Shown here piece by piece: positions 1 to 8,561 of a stretch of DNA of 64,000 nt. How positions within the stretch are numbered: the first letter of the stretch is position 1; the number at the start of each line of letters is the position of its first letter. Source of the stretch: Streptomyces sp. NBC_00335. Lineage in GTDB: Bacteria > Actinomycetota > Actinomycetes > Streptomycetales > Streptomycetaceae. The stretch covers positions 3,782,001-3,846,000 of the forward strand of contig NZ_CP108006.1 in assembly GCF_036127095.1 (NCBI RefSeq), in the 5' to 3' direction. Under the pieces are notes generated by a model. That model did no database searches. It was given only the letters and a program-made list of their open reading frames with translations, and was not told the DNA's origin. Position numbers and translations under genes: made by a program.

Positions 1-1
1 C

Positions 2-2257
2 TCCGATGCCGAGGTCCTTGCCGCTCTGAAAGATCTCGCCACGGGTTACCAGCACTGGATCGACAGCAAGTCCGCCGAGGCAGAGGCTCTGACCGGCGGC
101 CCTCACGAGAAGCCCGCGCGGGAACAGGTGAAAGCCTGCGGCGAGGCGCTCCACCGAATCCTTGAGGGGATCGAGCTACTGCGGACCAAGCCCGATCTCA
201 TGCACGCCTTCCGTCTCGCGAACCGCGCCATGGCAGACCAGCGTGCCCGCAGCAAGTGGGTGAAGGACGGCCGGGTCGGGTCCCCCGATCCGGCCGCCGG
301 CCACTGGCGCCCCTTCCAGATCGCATTCGTGTTGCTCTGTCTGGCCGGCATCGACGACCCCGAGCACCATGACCGGGGGGTCTCCGACCTGCTGTGGTTC
401 CCCACCGGTGGCGGTAAGACGGAGGCCTATCTCGGGCTGATCGCCTTCACGTCGTTCCTGCGTCGGATCCGCAAGGGAGCGGACGGTGGCGGTGTCACCG
501 TCCTCATGCGCTACACGCTGCGGTTGCTCACCCTCCAACAGTTCGAGCGCGCCGCGATTCTGCTCTGCGCCATGGAGCGCATGCGGCGCCGAACGCCCGA
601 ATTGGGCGACGAGGCGTTCTCCGTCGGTATGTGGGTGGGGCGTTCGGCCACCCCCAACACGCTGGCCGTGGCAGGAGAGAAGCTCGATGAGCTGCAAAGG
701 AATCTCGACAAGCGACTCGCCACCGAGAATCCCGTTCAGCTGCACGCCTGCCCCTGGTGCGGGACCCGCCTCGACGCACGGAACTACGAAGCCGATGAGG
801 ACGCCAAGCGGATGCATGTCCGATGCCCCGGCGCGGACTGCGACTTCGCCGACGGTCTTCCCGTCCATCTGATCGATGAGGCGGTGTACGCCGCACGGCC
901 GACCCTGGTGATCGCCACCGTCGACAAGTTCGCGTCGATGCCATGGCGACCTGCGACCTCCGCGCTCTTCAACCGCGACGACGTCCCGGAGGGCGGCACT
1001 CCGCCCCCAGAGTTGATCGTCCAGGACGAACTCCACTTGATCTCCGGACCGCTGGGTACGCTCACAGGTCTCTACGAGACCGCCGTGGACGCACTCGCCG
1101 ACCGGCCCAAGGTGATCGCCTCCACGGCGACCATCCGTCGCGCCGCCGATCAGGGCCGCCATCTCTTCGCCCGCGAAGTAAGGCAGTTCCCGCCCGCCGG
1201 GCTGGACGCCCGCGACTCGTGGTTCGCCGTGGAGACCCCCCGCGAGGAAAAGGCGACCCGCCGCTATGTCGGCCTCTTGGCCCCCGGCACCAGCCAGTCC
1301 ACCCTCCTGATCCGCACGTACGCCACCCTGCTGCACCGGGCCAAGCAGGCAGAGACGGAGGACAAGGTGCGCGACGCGTACTGGAGTCTCGTCGGCTACT
1401 TCAACAGTCTCCGACTGTTGTCCGCGGCCGAACTCCAGGTCCATGACGACGTGGTGGCCTATCTGGAGATGCTCGCCGAGCGCGAGGGGGTGGAGGTCCG
1501 CTCGGTCGCCAACTACTCGGAGCTGACGAGTCGTATCGACGCCAGCGAGATCCCCAGCCGGCTCAAGGGCATCGAGAAGCGGCTGCCCGGCGAGGACACC
1601 GTCGACGTCCTCCTGGCCACCAACATGATCGCGGTCGGCGTGGACGTGGACCGCCTGGGTCTCATGGCCGTGATGGGCCAGCCGCAGACGACCGCCGAGT
1701 ACATCCAGGCCACCAGCAGGGTCGGCCGCGCGCACCCCGGTCTGGTCGCGGTCATGTTCAACTCGACACGATCCCGGGACCGCTCCCACTACGAGAGCTT
1801 CCAGCATTTCCACTCGGCCCTGTACCGCGAGGTCGAGTCCACTTCCGTAACCCCGTTCTCCGCCCGGGCCCGTGACCGCGGCCTGCACGCGGTGATCGTC
1901 TCCCTCGCCCGCATCATGATTCCGGCCGCTCGACCCAATGAGGGCGCCGGCAAGGTGGAGTCGTACGAACACGTGCTCCGGGGACGCATCAAGTCGATCC
2001 TCATGGAACGCGTGGAGGCGGTTGCCGGGGAGGAGACCAGCACCGTGTCGCAGGCCTTCGACGAGTTCGTCGAGTGGTGGTGCGCCGAGGCCGATATCCA
2101 CGACGGCCTGCTGTTCGAACCTCAGAGGGGCAGGCGCACCCCTTCGCTCCTGAAGGCGTACGACGACGAATCACAGGACGCCGAGGCATGGCCCACGCTG
2201 TGGAGCCTGCGTGACGTGGACGCCGAGACCGCCCTGTTCATGGAGGGAACCCGATGA
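2..2257 (+). CDS. drmA: DISARM helicase DrmA, 5' end outside the window
   Basis: Superfamily 2 helicase of the DISARM anti-phage system, predicted to act with DrmB on incoming DNA. The frame is open from base 2, so the visible 751 residues are the C-terminal part of a longer protein; the first internal ATG (128) is not the real start. Visible motifs are Walker A (FPTGGGKTEAYLG, about 410-450), a zinc-ribbon-like CPWC...C...C insertion (about 748-841), a DELH box (about 1027) and the helicase C motifs AVGVDVDRLG and QATSRVGRAHPG (about 1630-1740). The region after QATSRVGR (SRDRSHYESFQHFHSALYRE) is typical of the DrmA family rather than of generic DEAD-box helicases. The stop overlaps the drmB start (ATGA), indicating translational coupling. 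Family assignment is from motif recognition and the drmB partner; the upstream methylase or accessory genes that would give the DISARM class lie outside the window. Confidence 0.85.
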   Translation, partial: SDAEVLAALKDLATGYQHWIDSKSAEAEALTGGPHEKPAREQVKACGEALHRILEGIELLRTKPDLMHAFRLANRAMADQRARSKWVKDGRVGSPDPAAGHWRPFQIAFVLLCLAGIDDPEHHDRGVSDLLWFPTGGGKTEAYLGLIAFTSFLRRIRKGADGGGVTVLMRYTLRLLTLQQFERAAILLCAMERMRRRTPELGDEAFSVGMWVGRSATPNTLAVAGEKLDELQRNLDKRLATENPVQLHACPWCGTRLDARNYEADEDAKRMHVRCPGADCDFADGLPVHLIDEAVYAARPTLVIATVDKFASMPWRPATSALFNRDDVPEGGTPPPELIVQDELHLISGPLGTLTGLYETAVDALADRPKVIASTATIRRAADQGRHLFAREVRQFPPAGLDARDSWFAVETPREEKATRRYVGLLAPGTSQSTLLIRTYATLLHRAKQAETEDKVRDAYWSLVGYFNSLRLLSAAELQVHDDVVAYLEMLAEREGVEVRSVANYSELTSRIDASEIPSRLKGIEKRLPGEDTVDVLLATNMIAVGVDVDRLGLMAVMGQPQTTAEYIQATSRVGRAHPGLVAVMFNSTRSRDRSHYESFQHFHSALYREVESTSVTPFSARARDRGLHAVIVSLARIMIPAARPNEGAGKVESYEHVLRGRIKSILMERVEAVAGEETSTVSQAFDEFVEWWCAEADIHDGLLFEPQRGRRTPSLLKAYDDESQDAEAWPTLWSLRDVDAETALFMEGTR

Positions 2258-4119
2258 CCCCACCCCCCGCCCGCCGTCGACGGACCGGCGCGAACGGTGC
2301 CGCACCCGCCCACAACTTTCCTCGGCGTGGTGCGGTCCGCCGCGCCCAGGTGATCACCACGTACGGGGTCGGATCGCTCATCGCAGTCGACCACGAGTCC
2401 TTCATCGTCTCGGGACTGGACGAGGCTGAGCAGAGCTGGAACCGTGACGAGTCCCCGAGGATCCACGAACGGCGCCTGGCCCGAGTGCTCGATGTCGATT
2501 CCTTCCGGCTGCCGCCCGCTTCCGACGACACCAGCAAGGACGGTCTCCGGGTCCGACGCTTCCCCTTGATGCACTTCTGCCCCGAGTGCAACGACCTGCA
2601 ACGGCACCGCGACTTCAACCCGCCCGCCGGGAGAAGCGTCTGCGGCACGTGTGAGGTCGACCTTGTCCCCTCCCGTTTCGTCGTCGCCTGCGAGGCCGGC
2701 CACCTCGGCGAGTTCCCGTACCGGCAGTGGTTGCACCGCTCCACGGACCGTGGTGCCGCGAGGGCGGCACAGTGCGGTGGGAAGCTCAAAATGCGCACGT
2801 CGGGGCGTACATCCTCGCTCCGCTCCATTCTCGTCTCCTGCACCTGTGGGCAGGTTCCCGAGGTCTCGATGGAAGGCTCCTTCCGCAGGAACGCGCTCAA
2901 GGACCTGGGCCTACGGTGTCAAGGAACCCGCCCGTGGCTCGGTGCGTCCGCCCCGACCCAGGAGTGCGGACTCGTTCTGCGCACACTTCAGCGAGGTTCG
3001 TCGGCATTGTGGCAGCCGGTGCTGAAGTCGGCTCTCTCCATCCCACCATGGAGCGACGGCCGGTCGGATCCGCTCGCCGAACACTGGGCAGCGCTTCGCG
3101 AGTACGACACACGCGAGCAAGTCGAGATCTATCTCAAGGGTGCCTTCAAGGGAAAGTGCCCCGTGCCGCTGGACGATGTGATGACACTCCTCGACGCCGA
3201 GCGCGAGGAGGACCCCGACGGCGACTCGACCCCTACCTTCGACCACCGCTACCTCGCGCTGCGCAACAAGGAGTACGAGCGGCTCCGCGCGGGCAACGAG
3301 GAGAGCGACCACTCCCACGACGAGCAGTTCGTCTGTGAGGCCCCGCTGGGCGACCAGAGCGGGCTCGACCCGCTCGGCGTCACCGGCCCCATGCTGGTCA
3401 AGAAGCTTCGCGAGGTGCGCGCTCTGAAGGCGTTCACCCGGCTCGTCGACGCCGAGTCGACGACCGACTCCGTGGAGATGCCGCTGTCGGAACGTCCCCT
3501 GCGCTGGCTCCCGGCCATGGAGGTGCGTGGCGAGGGAGTCTTCTTCCGATTGGACGAGGACCGACTCGGCGTCTGGGAAAAGAGCGTGGCGGTGGCCGCC
3601 CGGGTCGAGCAGATGCGTACCGCCCACCAGCGGGTGCTCGCACAGCGGGCCGATGACCCGAGCAGCGTCGTACCCTCCCCGGCAACCCCTCGCATGGTGC
3701 TCCTGCACACGCTGGCCCACGTCCTCATCAACGAGTGGAGCCTGGACGCGGGCTACCCGGCCGCGGCCCTGCGCGAGCGCCTGTACGCCGCCGACGACAT
3801 GGCCGGGGTGCTCGTCTATACGGCGACGAGCGACTCGGCGGGCAGCCTTGGCGGTCTGGTCGCCCAAGGCGAACCGGAGACTCTCGGTCGTACGGTGCGT
3901 TCGGCCGTCCGCCGTGCCGAGTGGTGTTCGTCGGACCCGCTCTGCATGGAGACCGAGGCATCCGGTGCCGGCGGAATCAACCTGGCGGCCTGCCACGCCT
4001 GCGTGATGCTGCCGGAGACGAGTTGCGAGCACAACAACATCCTGCTCGACCGCGCCCTCCTCGTCGGTACCCCGCATGACCCCCGACTCGGCTACTTCGA
4101 GGGCATCCTGGGGCAGTGA
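2254..4119 (+). CDS. drmB: DISARM protein DrmB (DUF1998)
   Basis: A 621-residue DUF1998 protein, the usual partner of DrmA in DISARM. The N-terminus carries the typical RRAQVITTYGVGSLIAVD segment, followed by a Cys-rich patch (HFCPECNDL, CGTCEVD, about residues 107-135) that may bind zinc. The C-terminal DUF1998 domain includes LLHTLAHVLINEW and GSLGGLVAQG, then Cys pairs in EWCSSDPLC, ACHACVMLPETSCEH and a final LVGTP. It overlaps drmA by four bases, so the two are co-translated. No drmC (phospholipase-D-like) gene or methylase follows: the next 240 bp is non-coding and then an unrelated small gene begins. The locus is therefore either incomplete on this side or has its remaining genes to the left of the window. 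Confidence in the family is high; whether the system is active cannot be judged. Confidence 0.88.
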   Translation: MTPPPARRRRTGANGAAPAHNFPRRGAVRRAQVITTYGVGSLIAVDHESFIVSGLDEAEQSWNRDESPRIHERRLARVLDVDSFRLPPASDDTSKDGLRVRRFPLMHFCPECNDLQRHRDFNPPAGRSVCGTCEVDLVPSRFVVACEAGHLGEFPYRQWLHRSTDRGAARAAQCGGKLKMRTSGRTSSLRSILVSCTCGQVPEVSMEGSFRRNALKDLGLRCQGTRPWLGASAPTQECGLVLRTLQRGSSALWQPVLKSALSIPPWSDGRSDPLAEHWAALREYDTREQVEIYLKGAFKGKCPVPLDDVMTLLDAEREEDPDGDSTPTFDHRYLALRNKEYERLRAGNEESDHSHDEQFVCEAPLGDQSGLDPLGVTGPMLVKKLREVRALKAFTRLVDAESTTDSVEMPLSERPLRWLPAMEVRGEGVFFRLDEDRLGVWEKSVAVAARVEQMRTAHQRVLAQRADDPSSVVPSPATPRMVLLHTLAHVLINEWSLDAGYPAAALRERLYAADDMAGVLVYTATSDSAGSLGGLVAQGEPETLGRTVRSAVRRAEWCSSDPLCMETEASGAGGINLAACHACVMLPETSCEHNNILLDRALLVGTPHDPRLGYFEGILGQ

Positions 4120-4503
4120 CGTCCCATCATCCGTAAGGGCACCGATGGTGATGGTGATCCGACGACTGGGCCGGCCGAGGAGGCGGATCCGGTCCACGCA
4201 CTACACACGCAGGAAACCGGCATCCGAGGGCGACGGTTACGGGTGGTCAGCATGCCAATCTGTTGATCACTCTTCATAGTGGACCGCCCCTCAGGGCAGA
4301 ACTCCGAGTCGACGACAAGCGTTCCCTTCTGGCAGACGCACTCCGCCTGAAGGGACACCGATGGGCGAGCTCTTAGCACCCCGGATCACCGCCACTTTGG
4401 CCACGACGGTCGGGCCGGCCGTCTTACCCCCACCCAGGCGCGTGCCGGCGCCATCGGCTCGACACCCGTCACCGGCTTCGACTACCAAGTCGGCGGTGTC
4501 ACC

Positions 4504-4824
4504 ATGAAGGTTCCGACGGGCTGCATGTTCACTCACGTCGTGCGCGGCGAAGGCAAGAAGATCACGTACCAGAACGCCGGCGTCGACTGCGGTTTCGTAG
4601 TGGCCCTGAATTCAGGCTTCTGCAACTGGCGCATTGACTTCACCTACGCGGACACCGACAACAAGACCTACCGCACCTTGCACGGTAAGACCCACAGCGA
4701 GTGCGAGATCCACCCGATGCGCGACAACGCGCCCCAGACGCTGCCGCGCTACGGCAAGGCGTGCGCTCACATCAACGTCAACGGTGTGCGCCGGGTCAGT
4801 CAGTGCCACCACATCACGAAGTGA
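4504..4824 (+). CDS. small Cys-rich, secreted-type hypothetical protein (5' end probably frameshifted)
   Basis: I do not recognise the family. The 106-residue frame from ATG 4504 has six cysteines (residues 7, 29, 40, 67, 87, 101), suggesting disulfides and export, but it lacks a signal peptide and has no Shine-Dalgarno sequence. The same frame continues upstream without a start (open back to a stop at 4348-4350) and would read ...RAGAIGSTPVTGFDYQVGGVT before the ATG. In the +1 neighbouring frame, an ATG at 4361 with AGGGA in front opens MGELLAPRITATLATTVGPAV, a plausible signal peptide that then runs to a TGA overlapping ATG 4504. Joining the two frames near 4400-4440 would give a normal secreted protein. 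I read this as a frameshifted gene or a sequencing error; an alternative is two coupled small frames. Confidence 0.5.
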   Translation: MKVPTGCMFTHVVRGEGKKITYQNAGVDCGFVVALNSGFCNWRIDFTYADTDNKTYRTLHGKTHSECEIHPMRDNAPQTLPRYGKACAHINVNGVRRVSQCHHITK

Positions 4825-4831
4825 GCCGCAC

Positions 4832-5065
4832 ATGACCGTCACCCCGGGCCCCGAAGGCCCTGTCGCCGAGGGCACCGGGCTCCGACGCTCCGGCATTGCC
4901 GGCTTCTTTGCCGGCACCGCCGCGGCCTTCGCCTTCTTCGGCTTCTTCCCCGGCCTCCCCCACGTCATCGACTGGGGTGCGATCATCGCCTCCCTCGCCT
5001 TCGGCGCCCTCACCCGCTGGGCCTGGCGAGCCCGGACCGGAAGGAAGCGCGCCCGCCTCCGGTAG
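4832..5065 (+). CDS. small two-helix membrane protein, function unknown
   Basis: A 77-residue protein starting at ATG 4832, seven bases after the stop of the preceding small gene, so the two are probably co-transcribed. A hydrophilic N-terminus is followed by two hydrophobic segments (GFFAGTAAAFAFFGFFPGL and the WGAIIASLAFGALTRW region) and a basic tail (RARTGRKRARLR), which suggests an N-in or C-in hairpin in the cytoplasmic membrane. No catalytic motif is visible. It ends five bases before the convergent end of the PhzE-like gene. It may belong to the accessory DNA between the defence locus and the biosynthetic cluster rather than to either system. Confidence 0.55.
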   Translation: MTVTPGPEGPVAEGTGLRRSGIAGFFAGTAAAFAFFGFFPGLPHVIDWGAIIASLAFGALTRWAWRARTGRKRARLR

Positions 5066-5070
5066 GCCGC

Positions 5071-6987
5071 TCAGGCCGGGCGCAGGTGTGCGGGGGTCGA
5101 CAGGATTCGGGTCATTGCTTCGCGGAGTATGCGCGGGCCGTCCTGGGTGAGGAGGGATTCGGCGTGGAACTGCAGGGAGGAGAAGTGCGGGCCGCGCAGG
5201 GCGTGGACCTCGCCGGTGTGCGGTGAGCGGCTGACCTCCACGATGCCGATGCCCTCGCATTCGGCCTTGTCCTCGTCGCTCCAGGCGGCGAAGGCGTTGT
5301 AGAAGCCGACGCGTTCGCGGCTCCCGAAGAGGTCGATCTCCTTCTGCAAGCCCTGGTTGGGCACGTCGCGCCGTCGCAGGGGAAAGCCGAGGCGGGCGGA
5401 GAGGATCTGGTGGCTGAGGCAGACGGCCAGGAACGGCTGTCCGGCGGCGAGCAGTCGGTCCGTCGCCGCGCTCAGGTGGGTGATCTTCGGGTGGTTCCCG
5501 TCACGCGGGTCTCCCGGTCCCGGGCCCATGACGACGAGGTCGTGGGCGCCGAGCTCGTACGGTTCGTCGTAGCGGCGGACGGTCACGTCCAGGCCCAGCG
5601 CCCGAAGTTGCTGGTCGAGCATGTGCGTGAAGGTGTCCTCGGCGTCGATGACGAGGGCCGTGCGTCCGGCGAGAACCGAGTCCGGGTCTTCGTGACCGGC
5701 GCCGTCGGCGAGCCAGAACCCCGCGATCGTGTCGTTGCGCCGGGCCAGCGCCGTGCTGACGTCGGGATGGTCGGCGAAGCGCGAACGGCGGTCGCTCTCC
5801 AGCGCGTTGAGCAGCCCGGCGGCTTTGGCACGGGTCTCCTCGACCTCGGACTCCGGGTCCGAGTGCCGTACGAGCGTGGCGCCCACGCCGATGCGCAGCC
5901 GGCCGCCGCCGTCGATGTCGGCGGTGCGGATGAGGATCGAGGAGTCGAGGCTGCGCTCACCTGCGTCGTCGTGGCCGATGAGTGCGAGGGCTCCGCTGTA
6001 GTACCCGCGGCCCCCCGGCTCGTGACGGCTGATCACCCGGCAGGCGCTCTCGAGCGGGCTGCCGGTGACGGTGGGCGCGAACATGGTCTCCCGGAGGATG
6101 TCGCGCACGTCGTGGGTGGTGCGGCCCTCGATGAAGTACTCGGTGTGCGCCACCCGGGCCATCTCCCTGAGGTGCGGCCCGGTGACCCTGCAGCCGTCCG
6201 TACAGATCCGGGCCATCATCTTCAGCTCTTCGTCGACGACCATGTACAGCTCGTCGGTTTCCTTGGGGTCCGCGAGGAACTCCATGACGTCGGGCAGGGT
6301 GGGGCCGCTCGCCGGGTAGCGGTAGGTGCCGCTGATCGGGTTCATCACGGCGGTCCCGTCGCGCAGGCTGACGTGCCGCTCGGGGCTGGCGCCGACCAGG
6401 GTCCGGTCCCCGGTGTGTACCAGGTACGTCCAGTACGCGCCCTGCTCGCGTTCCAGCAGCCGCCGGAAGAGGCACAGGGCGTGGGCGAGCGAGTAGTCGG
6501 CGATGTCCGCGACGAGCGAGCGCTGGATGACGAAGTTCGCGCCCTCGCCCGTGCCGATCTCGTCCCTGATCACCCGGCGCACGATCCCGGCGTACGTTTC
6601 GTCGTCCACGTCGAAGTGCTTGCCGGTCAACTCGATCGGTACGTCCGCAATCCGGCGCACCACCTCGGCGACCGTCATCACGGCCTGCTCGGTGACCTCC
6701 ATGGCCAGCAGCGGGGTGCCGTCGTCGGTGCAGGCGAAGCCGCGCTCCGCGATCTGGCGGTAGGGAAGCAGGGCCAGGACCTCGTGCGCGGCCCGCCCCG
6801 GGCCCGCCGGCCGCGTCCGGACCGGCAGCTCCGCCAGTGAACCGAGCCCGGAGACCTCGCCGGTCACCACCTCCAGCAGCCCCGGCCCCACCGTCTCGGG
6901 CCGGTACAGCAGGGCGAAGGGCGGTGGTTTCGCGACCAGGACGCGTGCCAGCAGGTCCTGCGGTTCGGAGGGGGGCACCGAGCTCAT
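5071..6987 (-). CDS. phzE: PhzE-type 2-amino-2-desoxyisochorismate (ADIC) synthase
   Basis: A 638-residue fusion of a chorismate-binding anthranilate-synthase-type domain and a class I glutamine amidotransferase, the PhzE architecture. It should convert chorismate plus glutamine-derived ammonia to ADIC. The synthase half shows DRTLVGASPERHVSL, NPISGTYRYP, MFAPTVTGSPLESACRVI and YYSGALALIGHD. The amidotransferase half shows VVMGPGPGDPRDGNHPK, the nucleophile motif AVCLSHQ and the triad motif LQFHAES. The start at 6987 overlaps the stop of the isochorismatase gene (TGATG), so the two are translationally coupled; longer in-frame extensions would run into that gene. It is the last gene of the leftward operon. 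Because the isochorismatase and a DhbA-type dehydrogenase are next to it while PhzF, PhzA/B and PhzG are absent, its job is more likely 3-hydroxyanthranilate supply than phenazine formation. Confidence 0.9.
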   Translation of the reverse strand: MSSVPPSEPQDLLARVLVAKPPPFALLYRPETVGPGLLEVVTGEVSGLGSLAELPVRTRPAGPGRAAHEVLALLPYRQIAERGFACTDDGTPLLAMEVTEQAVMTVAEVVRRIADVPIELTGKHFDVDDETYAGIVRRVIRDEIGTGEGANFVIQRSLVADIADYSLAHALCLFRRLLEREQGAYWTYLVHTGDRTLVGASPERHVSLRDGTAVMNPISGTYRYPASGPTLPDVMEFLADPKETDELYMVVDEELKMMARICTDGCRVTGPHLREMARVAHTEYFIEGRTTHDVRDILRETMFAPTVTGSPLESACRVISRHEPGGRGYYSGALALIGHDDAGERSLDSSILIRTADIDGGGRLRIGVGATLVRHSDPESEVEETRAKAAGLLNALESDRRSRFADHPDVSTALARRNDTIAGFWLADGAGHEDPDSVLAGRTALVIDAEDTFTHMLDQQLRALGLDVTVRRYDEPYELGAHDLVVMGPGPGDPRDGNHPKITHLSAATDRLLAAGQPFLAVCLSHQILSARLGFPLRRRDVPNQGLQKEIDLFGSRERVGFYNAFAAWSDEDKAECEGIGIVEVSRSPHTGEVHALRGPHFSSLQFHAESLLTQDGPRILREAMTRILSTPAHLRPA

Positions 6988-7640
6988 CACGCCGCCACCA
7001 CCGCGTCGAGCGAGGTGACGAGCGTGTCGGTGGTGAGGACCACCGCGCAGCGCTCGGCCGCGTACTCCAGCGCCATCCGGTGGTACTTCTCCGAGAAGTC
7101 GGCGACCGCGTCGGCGACCAGGAACGTCTCGATGTCGTGGGTGAACGCCTCCACGGCCGTCATCAGTACACCGACGTGCGCGTACACCCCGCACAGGATG
7201 AGCTGGTCACGGCCCGACTCCCGCATCCATTCCAGCAGCCCGGACCGGAAGAAGGCGCTGTAGCGCCGCTTGGTGAACATCCGGTCCCCGGCGGCCGGCG
7301 CCAGTTCGTCGACGACGTGCCGGTCCTCGGGGTCGGTGCGCATCCCCGGGCCCCAGAAGTCCTTCAGCAGTCCTCGCTGCCGCTCGTCCATGCCGCCGGG
7401 CTGCGCCGTGTAGGCCACCGGTATGCCGGATTCGGTGCACCGCTCGCGCAGCCGCACGGCATGGGCGACCAGTTCGTTGTGCGGGGCCCTGCCCGCGGGC
7501 AGCGGCTTGAGGAAGTAGCGCTGCATGTCGTGTACGAGCAGGACCGCGCGGCGCGGGTCCGCCACCCAGGGCGCCGTGTTGCCGGGCAGGTCTCTTTCGG
7601 TGGGCATGGGGTACGAGTGGATGGAGGGTATGCCGGACAT
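6987..7640 (-). CDS. phzD: PhzD-type isochorismatase
   Basis: A 217-residue isochorismatase-fold hydrolase that should split pyruvate from ADIC to give trans-2,3-dihydro-3-hydroxyanthranilate (DHHA). The motifs are those of Phz[14 protein letters not shown] with the catalytic Asp, [14 protein letters not shown] with the conserved Lys, and [17 protein letters not shown], followed by [19 protein letters not shown]. It is full length for a stand-alone isochorismatase and has no C-terminal aryl carrier domain, unlike EntB or DhbB. The start at 7640 has GGGAG six bases upstream. It lies 84 bp after the dehydrogenase gene and overlaps the phzE start. The neighbourhood (DAHP synthase, dehydrogenase, PhzE) makes ADIC, not isochorismate, the probable substrate. 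Confidence 0.9.
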   Translation of the reverse strand: MSGIPSIHSYPMPTERDLPGNTAPWVADPRRAVLLVHDMQRYFLKPLPAGRAPHNELVAHAVRLRERCTESGIPVAYTAQPGGMDERQRGLLKDFWGPGMRTDPEDRHVVDELAPAAGDRMFTKRRYSAFFRSGLLEWMRESGRDQLILCGVYAHVGVLMTAVEAFTHDIETFLVADAVADFSEKYHRMALEYAAERCAVVLTTDTLVTSLDAVVAA

Positions 7641-7724
7641 GAACGTCTCCCGCGTGATCAGAACTTCCTGTCCGCCGGGCTTCCTTGGCGGCGGCCGGAC
7701 AAAGGCTGTGCGTGCTTGCCGTGG

Positions 7725-8495
7725 TCAGACGCCGAGCGAGGCGCCACCGTCGACGGTGAGGGCGTGCAGCGTGATGTGGGACGCCTGGTCGGAAAGGAGG
7801 AAGGCGACCGAGTCCGCCACGGTGGCGGGGCTGGCGATCCTGCCCAGGGGGATGCCCACGCGGTACGCATCGGGATTGCCCTCGATGGTCCGCCGGCGGT
7901 CGCTCTCGTCCGACCACATCGAGCCGAGCATCGGGGTGTCGGTGGAGCCCGGAGCCACCACGTTGCAGCGGATGCCGTACCGGGCGACCTCCAGGCCCAG
8001 GCACCGGGTGAACATCGTCGCCGCCGCCTTGGAGGCGGCGTAGGCGGCCATGTCCGCGCGGGCCGTCGCCGCCGCGTTCGAGGTCACGGTCACGATCGCT
8101 CCGCGCGAACGCTCGACCATCCCGTTGACCACCGCGCGGGACATGTGGAACACGCCCGTGGTGTTCACCGCGAACGTGTCGGCCCAGTCCTCGTCGGTCA
8201 GCTTGCGCGCCTCGCCGAGCCGCAGCACTCCCGCCGCGTTGACCAGGTACTCCACCGGCCCGAGCCGGTGTTCCACCGCCCCCACGAGCGCCTCTACGGA
8301 CGCGGCGCAGGTCACGTCGACGGGGAACGCCTCGACGGGCAGTCCCTCCGCGGCCAGCTGCCGCACCGTCTCCTCCAGCCGGCCGGCGTCCCTGTCGACC
8401 GCCGCGACCACGACTCCGCGCTCACCCAGGTTGCGGACCACGGCTTCGCCGATCCCGCCCGCCGCCCCGGTGACGATCGCTATCTTGCCTTCCAT
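7725..8495 (-). CDS. DhbA/EntA-type short-chain dehydrogenase (predicted DHHA dehydrogenase)
   Basis: A 256-residue classical SDR with the NAD(P)-binding motif TGAAGGIGEAV at the N-terminus, NAAG, a catalytic Ser (VTVTSNAAATA region) and YAASK. It resembles 2,3-dihydro-2,3-dihydroxybenzoate dehydrogenases, and next to a PhzD/PhzE pair it should oxidise DHHA to 3-hydroxyanthranilate. The start at 8495 is chosen because ACGGAGGT lies eight bases upstream; an upstream in-frame ATG at 8555 has no such site. It lies 65 bp downstream of the DAHP synthase gene in the same operon. The aromatising role is inferred from context; the fold is certain. Confidence 0.85.
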   Translation of the reverse strand: MEGKIAIVTGAAGGIGEAVVRNLGERGVVVAAVDRDAGRLEETVRQLAAEGLPVEAFPVDVTCAASVEALVGAVEHRLGPVEYLVNAAGVLRLGEARKLTDEDWADTFAVNTTGVFHMSRAVVNGMVERSRGAIVTVTSNAAATARADMAAYAASKAAATMFTRCLGLEVARYGIRCNVVAPGSTDTPMLGSMWSDESDRRRTIEGNPDAYRVGIPLGRIASPATVADSVAFLLSDQASHITLHALTVDGGASLGV

Positions 8496-8561
8496 CCCTA
8501 CGGACCTCCGTTGGCTCGGTCTTGTGCGGAGTTCTGCTGAGCGGTGCTCAGGCACCGGCTC

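Noticed and set aside
176..2101. Long minus-strand frame opposite drmA
   Set aside because: Shadow of the helicase gene; the protein is Gly/Arg/His-rich with no start site or family.
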